Assembly: GCA_020736575.1 (NCBI GenBank)
Contig: JAGPYM010000011.1
Location: 868,001 to 932,000, forward strand
Direction: 5' to 3'
Length of the DNA: 64,000 nucleotides
Source of the DNA: Thelonectria olida
Taxonomy: Eukaryota; Ascomycota; Sordariomycetes; Hypocreales; Nectriaceae
Part shown: positions 53,854 through 64,000 of the stretch, in pieces
How positions within the stretch are numbered: the stretch's first letter is position 1
How the letters are laid out: each line of letters begins with the position of its first letter
Program-made: the position numbers and the translations under genes
The notes under the pieces: model-generated
Databases searched by the model: none
What the model was told of the DNA's origin: nothing
Seen by the model: only the letters and a program-made list of their open reading frames with translations

Positions 53854-56001
53854 ATGTCCGCCTCCCCCGAAGAGGATGCTGGCTTCTGCTGGAAGTGCCA
53901 AGCCCTTTTAAATGCGCAGTATCCCCAGAGCCTCGTCGTAACAGAAAATGATGAAACTCGCAGGGAGCCCAACAAGAAGCACATGCGAGAAATCCGCACA
54001 AGCGATCCGATAGAAGCTACAGCCTCCGGAGGATGTCTTCTCTGTTTGCATTTATTGCACTCGTTGGAGACTCCCAGCAGAACTGTCCTGCAGCGATTGT
54101 CGGGAGCGACAGAAGGTGAAGCTTCATCTCTTGATATCGAGTACGAGCACGGCATTTTCATCAATGAGGGACAGCCTCCGTGTATTTCGTTGCATGTGCG
54201 TGTGAAGTCGGAAAATTCGATTCCGGAGTTGGAGTCGGGAAGTGAGATCAAGACTCTAATTCAATTATTTCCCGAGGCCGGTACGAATCAAAAGAACGAC
54301 GCGTAAGAGGTTCCCCTCATGTTAACGGATGGCTCAGAAACAGCACCATTTGTCAATCCTGCGGAAATTCATGGGAGTACAAACTCAGATGCATGTAGAG
54401 CCATGGTAACAGATTGGCTCGATCGATGTGTCCAGACACACAAACGCTGCGCTCTCCCGCTCAATGCGAAAACCCTCCCATCCCGAGTCATTGATCTGAG
54501 CTCAGGAACACCAAGGCTATTGGTGACCCGAGGCGCCACTCCTGCGCTGCCGTACGCTACAATGAGCCATTGCTGGGGTTCCTCGGTGCCGTTGCGCTTG
54601 CTCTCTAGCAACATGGTCGACCTGCAAGCCGAGATACCAGTTACCCGCCTGTCTCAATCATTCCGGGATGCTCTCCAGGTTGTGCGGTGGCTTGGCCTGA
54701 GCTACATCTGGATCGACAGCCTCTGTATCATCCAAGATTCTGCCCAAGATTGGGAAAAGGAATCAGCATCCATGGCCCAAGTCTATTCAAACTCGTACTG
54801 CAACATTGCTGCGGCACATGCTGCAGATGGCACATACGGATGCTTCACTGAGCGAGATACTCGGCTTGTCAAACCGTTGAAGCTCGACCTACACTGGGGC
54901 CCAGCTGCCGGCAGTTATTACGCCATCCAATGGCTTTACTGGCGCCAAAAGGTCATGGAGACGCCTTTGAACACGCGGGCTTGGGTGTGTCAAGAGCGGT
55001 ACCTAGCACCACGAAATCTGTTCTTCGGGGAGACGCAGTTATTCTGGCAATGCTGTGAGTGTGCGGCGAGTGAAACGTTTCCTACGAGCTTGCCACCTGG
55101 AGCGGGCGGCTTACCGAAGTCTCTCGACCCCCATGTGAATGGTGCATCTAAGCGGCGAAGTTGCGGCTTGTCTGAAGTGCCAGAGCTCGACGCATTCAGT
55201 CTATGGGATAGTATAGTGTACACTTATTCAACTGGGAAGCTCACATACTCCGAGGACAAGCTTGTTGCCATCTCCGGACTGGCATCGAGGATGCAGAAGC
55301 ACACCCAGTCGGAATACTTAGCCGGACTGTGGCGGAGGCATCTACCATACCAACTGCTCTGGACCGTGGGTGGTATCCAGTGGGTTAGTTCCCGGGAACG
55401 CCCTGCTGTCTACACTGCGCCGAGCTGGTCTTGGGCCTCGATGCATGGGACGGTTGAAGATGCTTGCGTCGTGCGGCACGCTGATGAACGCGAAATCATT
55501 CTAGAAATCCTGGATGCCAAAGTCGACCTAGTCAGCGACGTGAACCCTTTTGGGCGAGTCAAGGGCGGATACATCAGGGCCAAAGGTCATCTTGCCAGGA
55601 ATGGAGTTCACCTCCAGGAGTCACCAAACAATCGAGGTTCGTTCCGTCTTCTCATCCAAGACCAGATCGTCGGGAGAGCGACGATCGATAATTACGAGCG
55701 GGAGGTGGCCCCCGTCACGCTTCACGGCTTGTATTATCTCCCCGTCCGGTATAACGCAAAGCTGGAGGAGGTGACCCAAAACGGCGTGCGCATGCTGGTT
55801 CCGGGACTGCAAGGGCTTATCCTTGAAACTACTTCTAGTAATTCTGGAGGGAAATTTGTGAGAGTTGGGACATTCAACATTGCGGTGGCTGGAAGAGAGT
55901 TTCAAGCTGTATGTCGCCAGTACTCTGCAGGATCTACACAGGTTGGAGCGGCGGAAACCTCCAAGGAATGGGGCTCACAACTACAGATTACAATCATCTA
56001 G
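53854..56001 (+). CDS. HET-domain protein, 696 residues
   Basis: ATG 53854 opens MSASPEEDAGFCWKCQALLN. A TAA at 54304 is removed by a 57-nt intron 54281-54337 (GTACGA..CTCAG with a GTTAAC branch-like site), which keeps the frame into ETAPFVNPAEIHGSTNSDAC. The HET core is canonical: YATMSHCWGSS, LSYIWIDSLCIIQDS, DWEKESASMAQVYSNSYCNI, LNTRAWVCQERYLAPRNLFF and FWQCCECAASETFP. Then DKLVAISGLASRMQ, EYLAGLWRRHLPYQLLW and APSWSWASMHG, the usual C-terminal part. Intact, it would act in heterokaryon-incompatibility cell death. It has the same layout and a phase-1 intron at nearly the same place as the damaged copy at 17405. Confidence 0.88.
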
Positions 56002-56211
56002 TTGTACAGTTTGCAGAGGCACTGTAAGATTACAGGTAGCGACTGAAATAATATACTAAACCAGATATCTGTTAGTACTTATATTAACCCTTGCCCTGCT
56101 TCTAGTACAACTTTACCAGATTAGTCCCATATTTACCTATCTTTCTTTTCAAACCAACCTAATTCAACCACCATATCTAGCTTTGAAGCTCTGGGTATAG
56201 CCTGTAGTATA
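56002..56211. other. intergenic
   Basis: Short gap with the HET terminator; no coding content. Confidence 0.45.
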
Positions 56212-57700
56212 ATGCAGGTCCTTAGCTTTGTAGGGGGTGTGTTCTCTTCTTGCAAAGCTTTCCACGACGGGAAGCCAACCCGAGTTGAGGATGTGAGAGG
56301 AAATGCAAATTCTATGATCGATGTTTGCTCTAAAATCCGGCAAGATGCCACGAGTGTCCCAGCCTCTGCGAGCCCAAGCCCGGAGCTTTTGAATATTGCG
56401 AAAGAATGCATCCGTCTATCCTCACAGTCGGAGCAGCTGGTGCAGGACATCTCGTCATCGACGACAAGAGACAGTTGCCGCGAATCTATTAAGGTGTCAA
56501 ACAAGAGCCGGACGAGAAAGGGAAAGATCGAAAAAATTAAGAAGTCTCTGGAGAAATACGCGGGGACCATGGTTCTCTATGTTCTTGCCGATCAGAGCTG
56601 CGCTATTTGAGGTCTTTGTAAGGTTCCGACGCAGACTTAGGCTGCGCAGTATGCGAGCCCAGGCCAGAGATGCGACGCAAGATTCCCGATTCCGAAACCT
56701 GTCTTCTGATATCGTGGGCCCTGCAGCACTTCTTCTGGAAGGCTGGCGGGGGCATGCAGAGTAACTTCAAGGGGCTGCTCTGCTCGCTGATCTATCAAAT
56801 CGCTGTCCGGGACAAGGAGATCATGTCCTGACCCCTGGATCAATCTAAGCATGCCATATTGAAGTCTTCTGACGCTGATTGGTCCCTTGAAGAACTTGAA
56901 AAACACTCCTTGAGTCGCTAAAGATTTGGTCAAAGCCTATTTGGTTGTTCATTGACGTGCCCGATGAAGTATCAGACCGCAGCGAGATTCGACGTCTGGT
57001 ATCGCTCCTTCCGGCGCTTACTTCTCGGGAAGGTTCAGACATCAAAGTGTGCGTTTCAAGTCGTCCAGAGCAGCGCGTTGAGGTTGCATTTGTTGGCTTT
57101 CCTCGGCTTGAACTTCATGAATTGACATGGACGCAAGGTATTGGCAGAGCTCCGTCAATCGAAGGCGATCACTGAGCTTTCAGAGAAGGTCGAACATGGC
57201 TTAGCTTATCAATCAGTCTCCAAGGCAGATGGCGCCTTCTTTTAGCTCTCGCTCGCGCTGCAAAGTCTCCAGGACGGATTCGGGAGTGGTTTCAACGACT
57301 GGAGCGGCTACCAAAGGGAATTCAAGCGTTATATGCAGATATGTAGTCCAGACTAAACGTAAGCGACGTCATATACCGTGAGAAGGCAGCCAAGTATTTC
57401 AATCAAGAGCTCTCATGGGGAGACTGCCTTTAGGTTGCCATACCTCAGGCAACGGCAGCTACCAGGGAGATTCAGCGCATGCTACTGTATCTTGACAAAG
57501 ATGTAACTAACCATGAAGAAGATCGAATTCGGGCCGCATTAAAAAATACCTCACAAGACATCCAGACAAAATGTGCTGGATTGCTCCTTTGTTCCAGATT
57601 CGGTACTCCGTATAATTCTCTATGGGCGGAGAGAGTCTGTTCCAGGATTGGTATCGTCCCCTGGATGATCAAGCAGGAAAGTCCCTTCTAGAGGGTATTT
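56212..57700 (+). pseudogene. decayed NACHT-type NLR gene
   Basis: Pieces of one receptor are legible in order but in different frames. The N-terminal domain of fungal NACHT proteins (VEDVRGNANSMIDVCSKIRQ, LLNIAKECIRLSSQSEQLVQ, LEKYAGTMVLYVLADQS) is followed by FWKAGGGMQSNFKGLLCSLI and KSSDADWSLEELEK, then LFIDVPDEVSDRSEIRRLVS and SSRPEQRVEVAF. LQSLQDGFGSG, ALYADM, YREKAAKYFNQE and DIQTKCAGLLL mark the downstream helical region. The P-loop segment is missing between about 56610 and 56720. Several stops and frameshifts occur. LFIDVPDE stands where Walker B LFIDGLDE is expected. It follows the HET gene by 210 bp. Confidence 0.75.
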
Positions 57701-58285
57701 GGGATGTATCAGGAAAGCCCCGTCGTCTGGAAAGCATTCGGGCTATGCCAGAAAGGCCCCCAATCACGAGGGAATCTCGCGCTCTGGAACTACAGTAAGA
57801 ATGGAGGAGGTTCAGGTTTCAGGGAAATGGGAAGCAATGGAGAATTCGGGCCTTGATGTCTTAGCAACAGAGCGTTTAGGCATTTGTTTCGCACAGGATG
57901 TGCAGGAGTTGTCACAATGCGGTTATCGGGTGTGAAAATTTCACAGGACAGCAAGATGCGATAATGAGACATAAACCCTAGCCACCTTTCATTCGGGCCC
58001 GGCGAGCCCACATATTTCAGGACCTCAACTGTTCATGCTATCAAGTTTCGCTTCGAAGCAGTAGAAAACTGACCGAAGGGTTTGGACGTTGAGCAGAGAA
58101 CATGCACAGATGAGTCAGGTTTGTCGAAGACGGCGAGTGTATTAAATAACATTGATACAATTATTTCCAACCAAGTGCTAATGAGAAGTCAAGGTATGTA
58201 GGTATGTTACATATCAAATGATAAATGATCGATTTGTTTCCAGTACAGCCGAGCGCTCTAGTACCGAGCATCGTCTTACCAAAAT
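57701..58285. other. intergenic, no gene seen
   Basis: Between the NLR relic and the 3' end of the permease gene; no recognisable coding content. Confidence 0.5.
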
Positions 58286-60222
58286 CTACATGATCTTGTT
58301 CAGCAACCTTCGCCAAGCTGGATAAGCAGAAACCTTGGCACGGTACGCGTTGATATCGTCCCAGTCATGCTCACGGAGACCAGTGTCGAGATCGATCTGG
58401 TCGAGGCTGCGCCAGCCGGTGCGCTTCCAGGCGTAACCACAGGCCCAGAAGAATAGCACAACTGGGATAGCGAGGCACTGCATGAAGAAGTTCTTAGCAT
58501 CACCGACACCGGACTTGTTGTAGGGAGCGATGGCGACGAAGATCTGGGCGGCGAGGATGAGGCCACAGAGGCTGAGACCCAGCCAGGAGCCCCAGACACC
58601 ACCGACGGCCTTGAAGGGAATCTTGTCGAGGGATCGACCTTGGTGAACCCAAGCGCTTCGGAAACGAATGTGAGCCTGAACAATGTTAGACAAGTTCCTG
58701 CGCGGGGCGTGGAAAAAGACGTACCAAGCAGATGGAGCCCCAGGTGAAGAGAGCGGCCAGGGCAGAAAGGGCAAGAAGCCAGTCAAAGACAACACTGCCC
58801 TTGGATGCGAGGACAATGTAGGCAAGACCGCCCCAGGCAAGGAGAAAGACGACAGACCACAGGGGACGGCCGGCCTTGTCGACGTAGGTGAAGATCTTGG
58901 GCGCGTAGCCCTCGTGGGCGAGAGCAGAGAGCGTGCGGGATCCTCCATAGACACAGGAGACACCGATAGAAACGACAGAGACGCAGATGACAAAGTTCAT
59001 GAAGTGCTCGTAGCCGTGAAGACCAGCATCCTTGGCGGCAATCACAAAGGGAGAGGTACCGTCGGCGTAGGGGTTGGCAGAGTTCAGGAGTCGATCGTCG
59101 GTGGAGCTGACGAGAAGACCAACCATGGTAAGACCGAGAATGTAGAAGCTGTGCCTGTTAGTTTGGATGCCATACAGGTGACGGATGCAACACTTACAGG
59201 GTAATTCGCCAGAAGACCTGCTTGATGGCACCGGGAAGCGACTTGGCGGGGTTCTTGGCCTCAGCCGCAGCGAGACCAACCAACTCAGTACCAGAGAAGG
59301 AAAAGGCAGCCGTGACGAAGACAGAGCAGAAACCCTTAAAGCCGTTTTGGAATGCGCCGGGGTCTTTCCAGAGGCGGTCGCCCCAGAACTCGTCGTACTT
59401 GCCGCCCTCGGGGCCGCCTCCGCAGATGAGGACGAGAGCGACGACCATGAAGATGCAGATGGCGGCCAGCTTGAAGCACGAGCTCCAAAACTCTTCCTCG
59501 GCGAAGCCAAGAGTGCCGAAAATGTTGATGCCAATAATGAAGACCCAGAAGACTGTAATCCATACCGCTTCGCTGATGTTTTTATTCCAGAACTGTACCG
59601 TAAAGGAGCACACTGTTAACTCCAGGGGTAAGACGATTAACCATTGGAAGACCTATCACGGAAACGTCAGCTTTCTCTCCCCTCCCCTCGAATGCAGTCA
59701 AAGAGCTTACGTAGTTCCAGCCCATGGCGAAACCCCAGGAAGGATCGATGAAGCGAGTCGAATAGGTATAGAAACCACCAGAGACGGGATACATGACAGC
59801 GAGTTCACCAAGAGCGTGCACGACGTTGAACATCATGATACCGGCGATCGAGAAACAGATGAGGACAGAGCCGGGACCGCCCTTGACAAAGGCAGAGCCG
59901 GAGCCGACGAAGAAACCAGCGCCAATGGAGCCTCCAATGGCAATCATGTGAAGATGGCGCTTCTTCATGGAACGGTCCAGCTCGACGTCGCCGGTGCCAT
60001 AGTCACCTGTAGAGTGTGAGCAGGAGGGGATGCGAGGGAAGAGAGAATCAACATACGCCTCTGGAAAGACTTGAGGTTGAGGCCATTGCGAGTCAGAAAG
60101 TCCTTCTCGCGAAAGTCGTCGGGGATGTAGGTTTCGCCAACGCCCGACTTCTCAGGATCGTGGCCCAGGCCGTCAGAGGGCGGCGTGTGGGGGACCACCT
60201 CCAGATCGGCGTCCTTGCCCAT
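58286..60222 (-). CDS. general amino-acid permease (APC superfamily)
   Basis: Five exons, 60222-60057, 60006-59711, 59652-59198, 59148-58725 and 58675-58286, encode 576 residues; introns are 50, 58, 49 and 49 nt, all in frame. The cytosolic N-terminus leads to LDRSMKKRHLHMIAIGGSIG, the permease signature preceding helix 1 (GAGFFVGSGSAF). PVSGGFYTYSTRFIDPSWGF and GWNYVFQWLIVLPLELTV mark helices 3-4, FSFSGTELVGLAAAEAKNPA marks helix 6, and YGGSRTLSALAHEGYAPKIF the conserved loop after helix 8. The C-terminus ends LLNKIM. It resembles fungal GAP1/INDA1-type permeases that import amino acids by proton symport at the plasma membrane. Confidence 0.92.
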
Positions 60223-62643
60223 GCTGAATGAGGGTTGCAATATTATAAAGGAGGGTAATAAGAAAGACCGTTGCGGTAGTGAGTAGAGGAAAGAATAACT
60301 GGGCCTGGGTTGAAAGGTGGTGTCACAGACTTGTCACAGAGAGAAACAAGGAAGAAACCCAACGTCGAGGAGAGGAGGGATAATGGTGCTTTTATTGAAA
60401 AAAGAAAAGAGGATGAACAGAGCGATCTGTGTGTCTCGCAGCGTTACGTAGCACTACAGGCCGCGCACGAAGGCGAAAGAGGAAGGAGATGATGCATGGC
60501 GATCCCTGTGAGGGACCAAGGAGGTGACTTGGGGTCGGGGCGAGAGGTTGCAGCCAGTGACGAGGCGTCGATGGTGAATGGAAGGGGGAGACATGGTGGT
60601 CGCACTATATGCCAAGACTGAGCTATGCAGGCCGTGTATCAGGCGAGACGGACAAGCAAGCAAGAAAGAGAGACATCAGGCCGGGTTGTGCTAGGGCTGT
60701 ATTAGGAAGGGATAACGGCAACGGGACGATGAGAAGGATAGGTCCGTCTGTTAGTTAGCCTCTCACACACACACTACTCCCCTCTCGAGTTCTCTCTCTC
60801 TCTCTTTCTCGCACAACCACTACCACCACCCCCGGCAACTCCTAATTCATTACGCGTAGCCTCAATCAAAGCAAAAGATAAAGTTGGCACGTACCATAGG
60901 TTGTTCGGTGGTTCGCCAAGATGTTGGTCGGAATCCCCGCACCTTGGCATACTCCATCCATGACACCAACCATCCCGGACACAGGCAGGATCGCTGCTTA
61001 TCTCGCTTGGCTGCCGCGTGACTTTGATTAGTCTTTTGATACGGCAGACGGCGCATTGTTCCTTGATGTGGAAGGTGTTTTTGCGGTTGAGACTTGGCAT
61101 TCAAGACCTTCAGAGGCTTGTTCGTGTCGATGTCGTCTAGTTTGGTCGCGATAGTGTAGTGGTGTCGTGCTGTTACTAAGTGGCGCCCTTAGCAGGCCAA
61201 TCCCGACGCGCTGATAGTCGACAGCCGGTATGCTTATCACAAGCCGCAGCGTAGGTTATCCTTCTTGGCAGCCGGTGCGACCGAGGACATGGCTAGAGAG
61301 AGTTAAGTGGCGACTTGGCGTCTTTCGGATGCCTCGCCTGGAGGCACAGAAGGTCTCTGCGCGTGTCCTTTAGAAGCCCTTCCCGTCGGAGACTTATCCA
61401 GACAAGACAGGCCTCCAATGCCAATGTCGACGGGCTGCAACCACTCGTTCTCGGATCCTACCGGTCAGCGTCTTCTAGAACGATTGCCCGGCATTTTAGC
61501 CATGTACGAATAGGAATAGCATCGACCACGGCCGCGGAAGACGGAGGATGGGGAAAAAAGAGGACAAGCTTAAACTAAGCATCTTTTCGTACGTAATAGC
61601 TGTGGGCACATTGACGTCTGGTCTCTTTTCTCCGCGTTTTCAAGTGAGGAGGAACGATTCCGAGTGAACGAGCGTCTGGGTATTGTCGGCCCATGTTCAT
61701 TCCCGGAGGCGAAGCTGTAATGTCACCAGAATCACCGGCTTTCGAGCCATTAGCGACCTGCCTAAAAATCATGGAATGGATGAGTAAATATCATCCATTT
61801 ATGAAGCTATCGCCATTATCGAAGGTGCCCTCGTACACCTGCAAAAGCCAAGACGAAGCCAAGATGGCCCTCGCCTCCAGACAAGAAGGTGGAGTCGCAG
61901 CCAAGACACATAATCTACATGCCCTTGTCCGCCCAGCCCGGCGTATCTACTCGGTACAGCGAGGGTATCTACAGGCGTCCAGGCTGACGGGGCAAGCAGA
62001 GAAGGCAACGTCTTGGCGGAGCAATAGCTGGCCATCAAAGAGGAAGGTCATGCACTCGTACATTCCAGAACGGAGAGGAGCTGGATGCTGGTCAGATCAT
62101 GGGGACCCTCAACGGATGAAGCTGGCGACACGAATGCAACGAGCATCCCATGATTGTCGTCTTGGCAAACACGTCCAGAGCCAGTTGCAGGCCGTGTTGC
62201 GTCAAGGATCTTCCACAGCATCTCACATGCTGCTTGCTTGCGCGCAGGGGATCAATCACGCAGGCCAGATGCCGGGAATAAGTTAATGTGCGACCAACAG
62301 TCCAATGCATCTCTTCGAAGCCCCATCACAAAAGGTCCTCCACTAAACACCGCCTGAATCAAAAGGTCTCTCACGGTGACTCGGTGGCTTGTTTGGTTTG
62401 CTGGTGCTAAAATTATCCGCAACCAACAGCAAACACAAATCCCCCCTCACAGTCAAACCCATCGGGTACTGTACAATTCGTACTCCTCGGATGAAGCCAC
62501 AAACAATTCTTGCCGTCTCGCCTCCCATGTGCGTGCCGCTCGCTACCGAAATGACTCTCAAACCCGTCCTCTCAATCATGCGGCAAAGGTGTCGCATCCG
62601 TTGATACCTAGATACAGCGCCAAGCAACTTGCATGGCGTCTTG
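60223..62643. other. long intergenic region with simple repeats
   Basis: Holds the permease promoter. A (CA) run at about 60763-60774 and a (TC) run at 60791-60805 are present, with a CCACCA-rich patch after it. ORFs such as 61693-62286 have no recognisable motif. The right part is the 3' flank of the transporter gene. Confidence 0.5.
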
Positions 62644-64000
62644 TCAGGGCTCTTCGACGACCTTGGCCTTTTCCAACGGACTTTCGGATCGTCCGGCGGT
62701 TGAGAGCGGCTTGCGACGTATTTGCGCCCAAACAGTTTGGTACACGGGTCGCGAGAATAAGGCATCCATATCTTCGAGAGTGACACCTGCAAACCGTCAG
62801 CGTACATCCCAAGTTAAAACACCGCAGCGGACAGATAGGTCCTCGCCACGGAGAAGCCTTCTGTGGCGGTGGCAATACGACTCATCGACTCACCTCTTGT
62901 CTCGGGGACAAAGAACAAGGCCCATATTCCCATGCACACCAAAATGGTGGCAAAGAAAAAGTAGGCGCCGTACCCCAGATCCGAAATCATGTACGGCGTC
63001 GACCTCGCAATGATGAACGAGCCCAGCCATGTGTCCGCCGTCGTGAGCGCGACGCACAGCATGCGAATGTCCAGCGGGAAGATCTCAGATGCGTACGTCC
63101 AAGTGATGCCCTGCCAAGTGGCACAGATGATAACAGCGTTAATATAGACGCAAACAATGGCGAGGTATCCCCAACCATCGCGGTTGACGACGCCAGACGC
63201 TGCGGCTGCGGCCGGATCGGCTTCCATCACGTAGCCGCCGATATACCACATTGGAATGCAGCCAAGAGCGGCGCCCCAGATCAGCCCCTTGCGCCGTCCA
63301 ACCTTCTCGACGACCCAAAACGTGAACAGGAGCATGCCAAGCGTCTTGGCGATGCCGTAGAAGCCCGTCGAGAAGAGCTTGAGCGACGTTCCAGACACGC
63401 CGAGACTCTCGAAGATGCGCGGGGAGTAGTACGTGATGATGTTGACGCCCGTGAAGCTCTGCAGGAACATGAGGGCCATGCCGATGCCCATGCGGTTGCG
63501 CACGCCCTTTTGGAAGAGCTTCTTGAACTGCTGCTTCTTGCCCATGCGGTTGGTGCTTCGCTCTTCCACCTGCGCGCGGATCTCGCCCATCTCCCAACGG
63601 ATGTATTCGTGGTCCGACGAGAGGCCGCGGATCTTTGTCAGGACGGCTTCGGCCGCTTCAAAGTTGTCGCCGCGGGCGAGCCATCGAGGAGACTCGGGGC
63701 ACCAGAGCATGCCAAAGCAGAGACCCAGTCCCGGCACGAGTTGGAGCGCAAGGGGGACTATCCACTGCGTCTTGGAGTTGACGTCGATGGTGCGGTCCGT
63801 CGCATAATTGATCCAAAAGCCTAGCATGCCGCCTCCTTGCGATGCAATCTCAAAGATGCCGACGAGTCGTCCTCGGATGGAAGGCGGCGCTGTCTCTGCG
63901 ATGTAGACGGGCACGGTAAGGGATGATGCACCGATGCCGAGACCGGCTACGGCCCGTCCGCCGATAATCATTCTCAAGTCGCCGTTGGCAGCTGTCATCA
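62644..64000 (-). CDS. MFS sugar/quinate-type transporter, 5' end beyond window
   Basis: The right-edge exon (64000-62894) and last exon 62786-62644 (107-nt GTGAGT..CAG intron) are visible; the start lies beyond 64000. The sequence begins inside helix 4 (GRAVAGLGIGASSLTVPVYI) and shows AETAPPSIRGRLVGIFEIAS, PESPRWLARGD, FLQSFTGVNIITYYSPRIF, EKVGRRKGLIWGAALG and WTYASEIFPLDIRM. FVPETRG is completed across the intron by VTLEDMDALF. These are the sugar-porter family motifs, closest in style to fungal quinate permeases. The C-terminus is short and cytosolic (KAKVVEEP). Confidence 0.88.

Noticed and set aside
58286..58993. A 235-codon minus ORF beginning in the permease intron
   Set aside because: Its first part translates exon 4 in a wrong frame; only the last 130 codons are the genuine final permease exon.
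60757..60850. CA/TC simple repeats as a regulatory element
   Set aside because: Short microsatellites are common in fungal intergenic DNA and nothing else marks this one.
61693..62286. A plus-strand 197-codon ORF
   Set aside because: Composition is random-looking, there is no domain, and overlapping minus-strand ORFs of similar quality exist.
1..64000. CRISPR arrays, operons or ribosome-binding sites
   Set aside because: No regularly spaced repeats were seen, and intron structure and gene families are fungal, so bacterial features are not expected.

Overview
The window is genomic DNA of a filamentous ascomycete (Pezizomycotina, probably a sordariomycete). The evidence is short GT..AG introns of about 47-107 nt, Zn2Cys6 regulators, HET-domain and NLR (STAND) genes, fungal permeases, and repeats carrying the C-to-T/G-to-A decay expected of repeat-induced point mutation (RIP). 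I see no bacterial-type features. All gene models are read from the sequence by frame continuity, splice signals and family resemblance; none is supported by transcripts.

Layout. (1) 1-4.3 kb: the 3' part of a Ty1/copia retrotransposon, with pol broken by four in-frame stops and a probable 3' LTR. (2) 4.5-15.1 kb: a graveyard of NLR modules (ankyrin, nucleoside-phosphorylase-like, HeLo, NACHT and NB-ARC pieces, in both orientations, often broken, one extremely A+T-rich), plus a Tad-like LINE ORF1 remnant. One apparently intact three-exon membrane-protein gene sits in the middle (8721-10225). (3) 15.9-19.4 kb: a small orphan gene and a frameshifted HET-domain gene. (4) 19.6-38.9 kb: a region resembling an accessory-metabolism cluster. 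It holds an MFS drug/polyamine-type exporter, a Zn2Cys6 regulator divergent from an ACC-synthase-like PLP enzyme, a DUF6536 membrane protein, a monocarboxylate-type MFS transporter, a sulfotransferase relic, an intact cytochrome P450 and an O-methyltransferase relic with three lesions. No core synthase is visible. (5) 39.7-42.0 kb: a divergent HET protein on a single long ORF. (6) 43.1-53.2 kb: an NAD(P)-dependent reductase, a short regulator-like protein without a zinc cluster, a D-2-hydroxyacid dehydrogenase, a branched-chain aminotransferase, a GNAT acetyltransferase and a Zn2Cys6 regulator. (7) 53.9-57.7 kb: a third, intact HET gene followed by a decayed NACHT gene. (8) 58.3-64.0 kb: an amino-acid permease and the 3' part of a quinate/sugar-type MFS transporter that runs off the right edge.

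How it fits together: the window alternates allorecognition/immunity-like genes (three HET genes, many NLR fragments) with small-molecule metabolism and transport genes, a pattern typical of fast-evolving accessory chromosome regions. The aminotransferase plus D-2-hydroxyacid dehydrogenase pair could interconvert branched-chain amino acids and D-2-hydroxy acids; this is inference. Many genes in the accessory blocks are visibly dying (copia pol, LINE, NLR pieces, HET at 17.4 kb, sulfotransferase, O-methyltransferase, NACHT gene at 56.2 kb), whereas the genes from 43 kb to the right edge are mostly intact.
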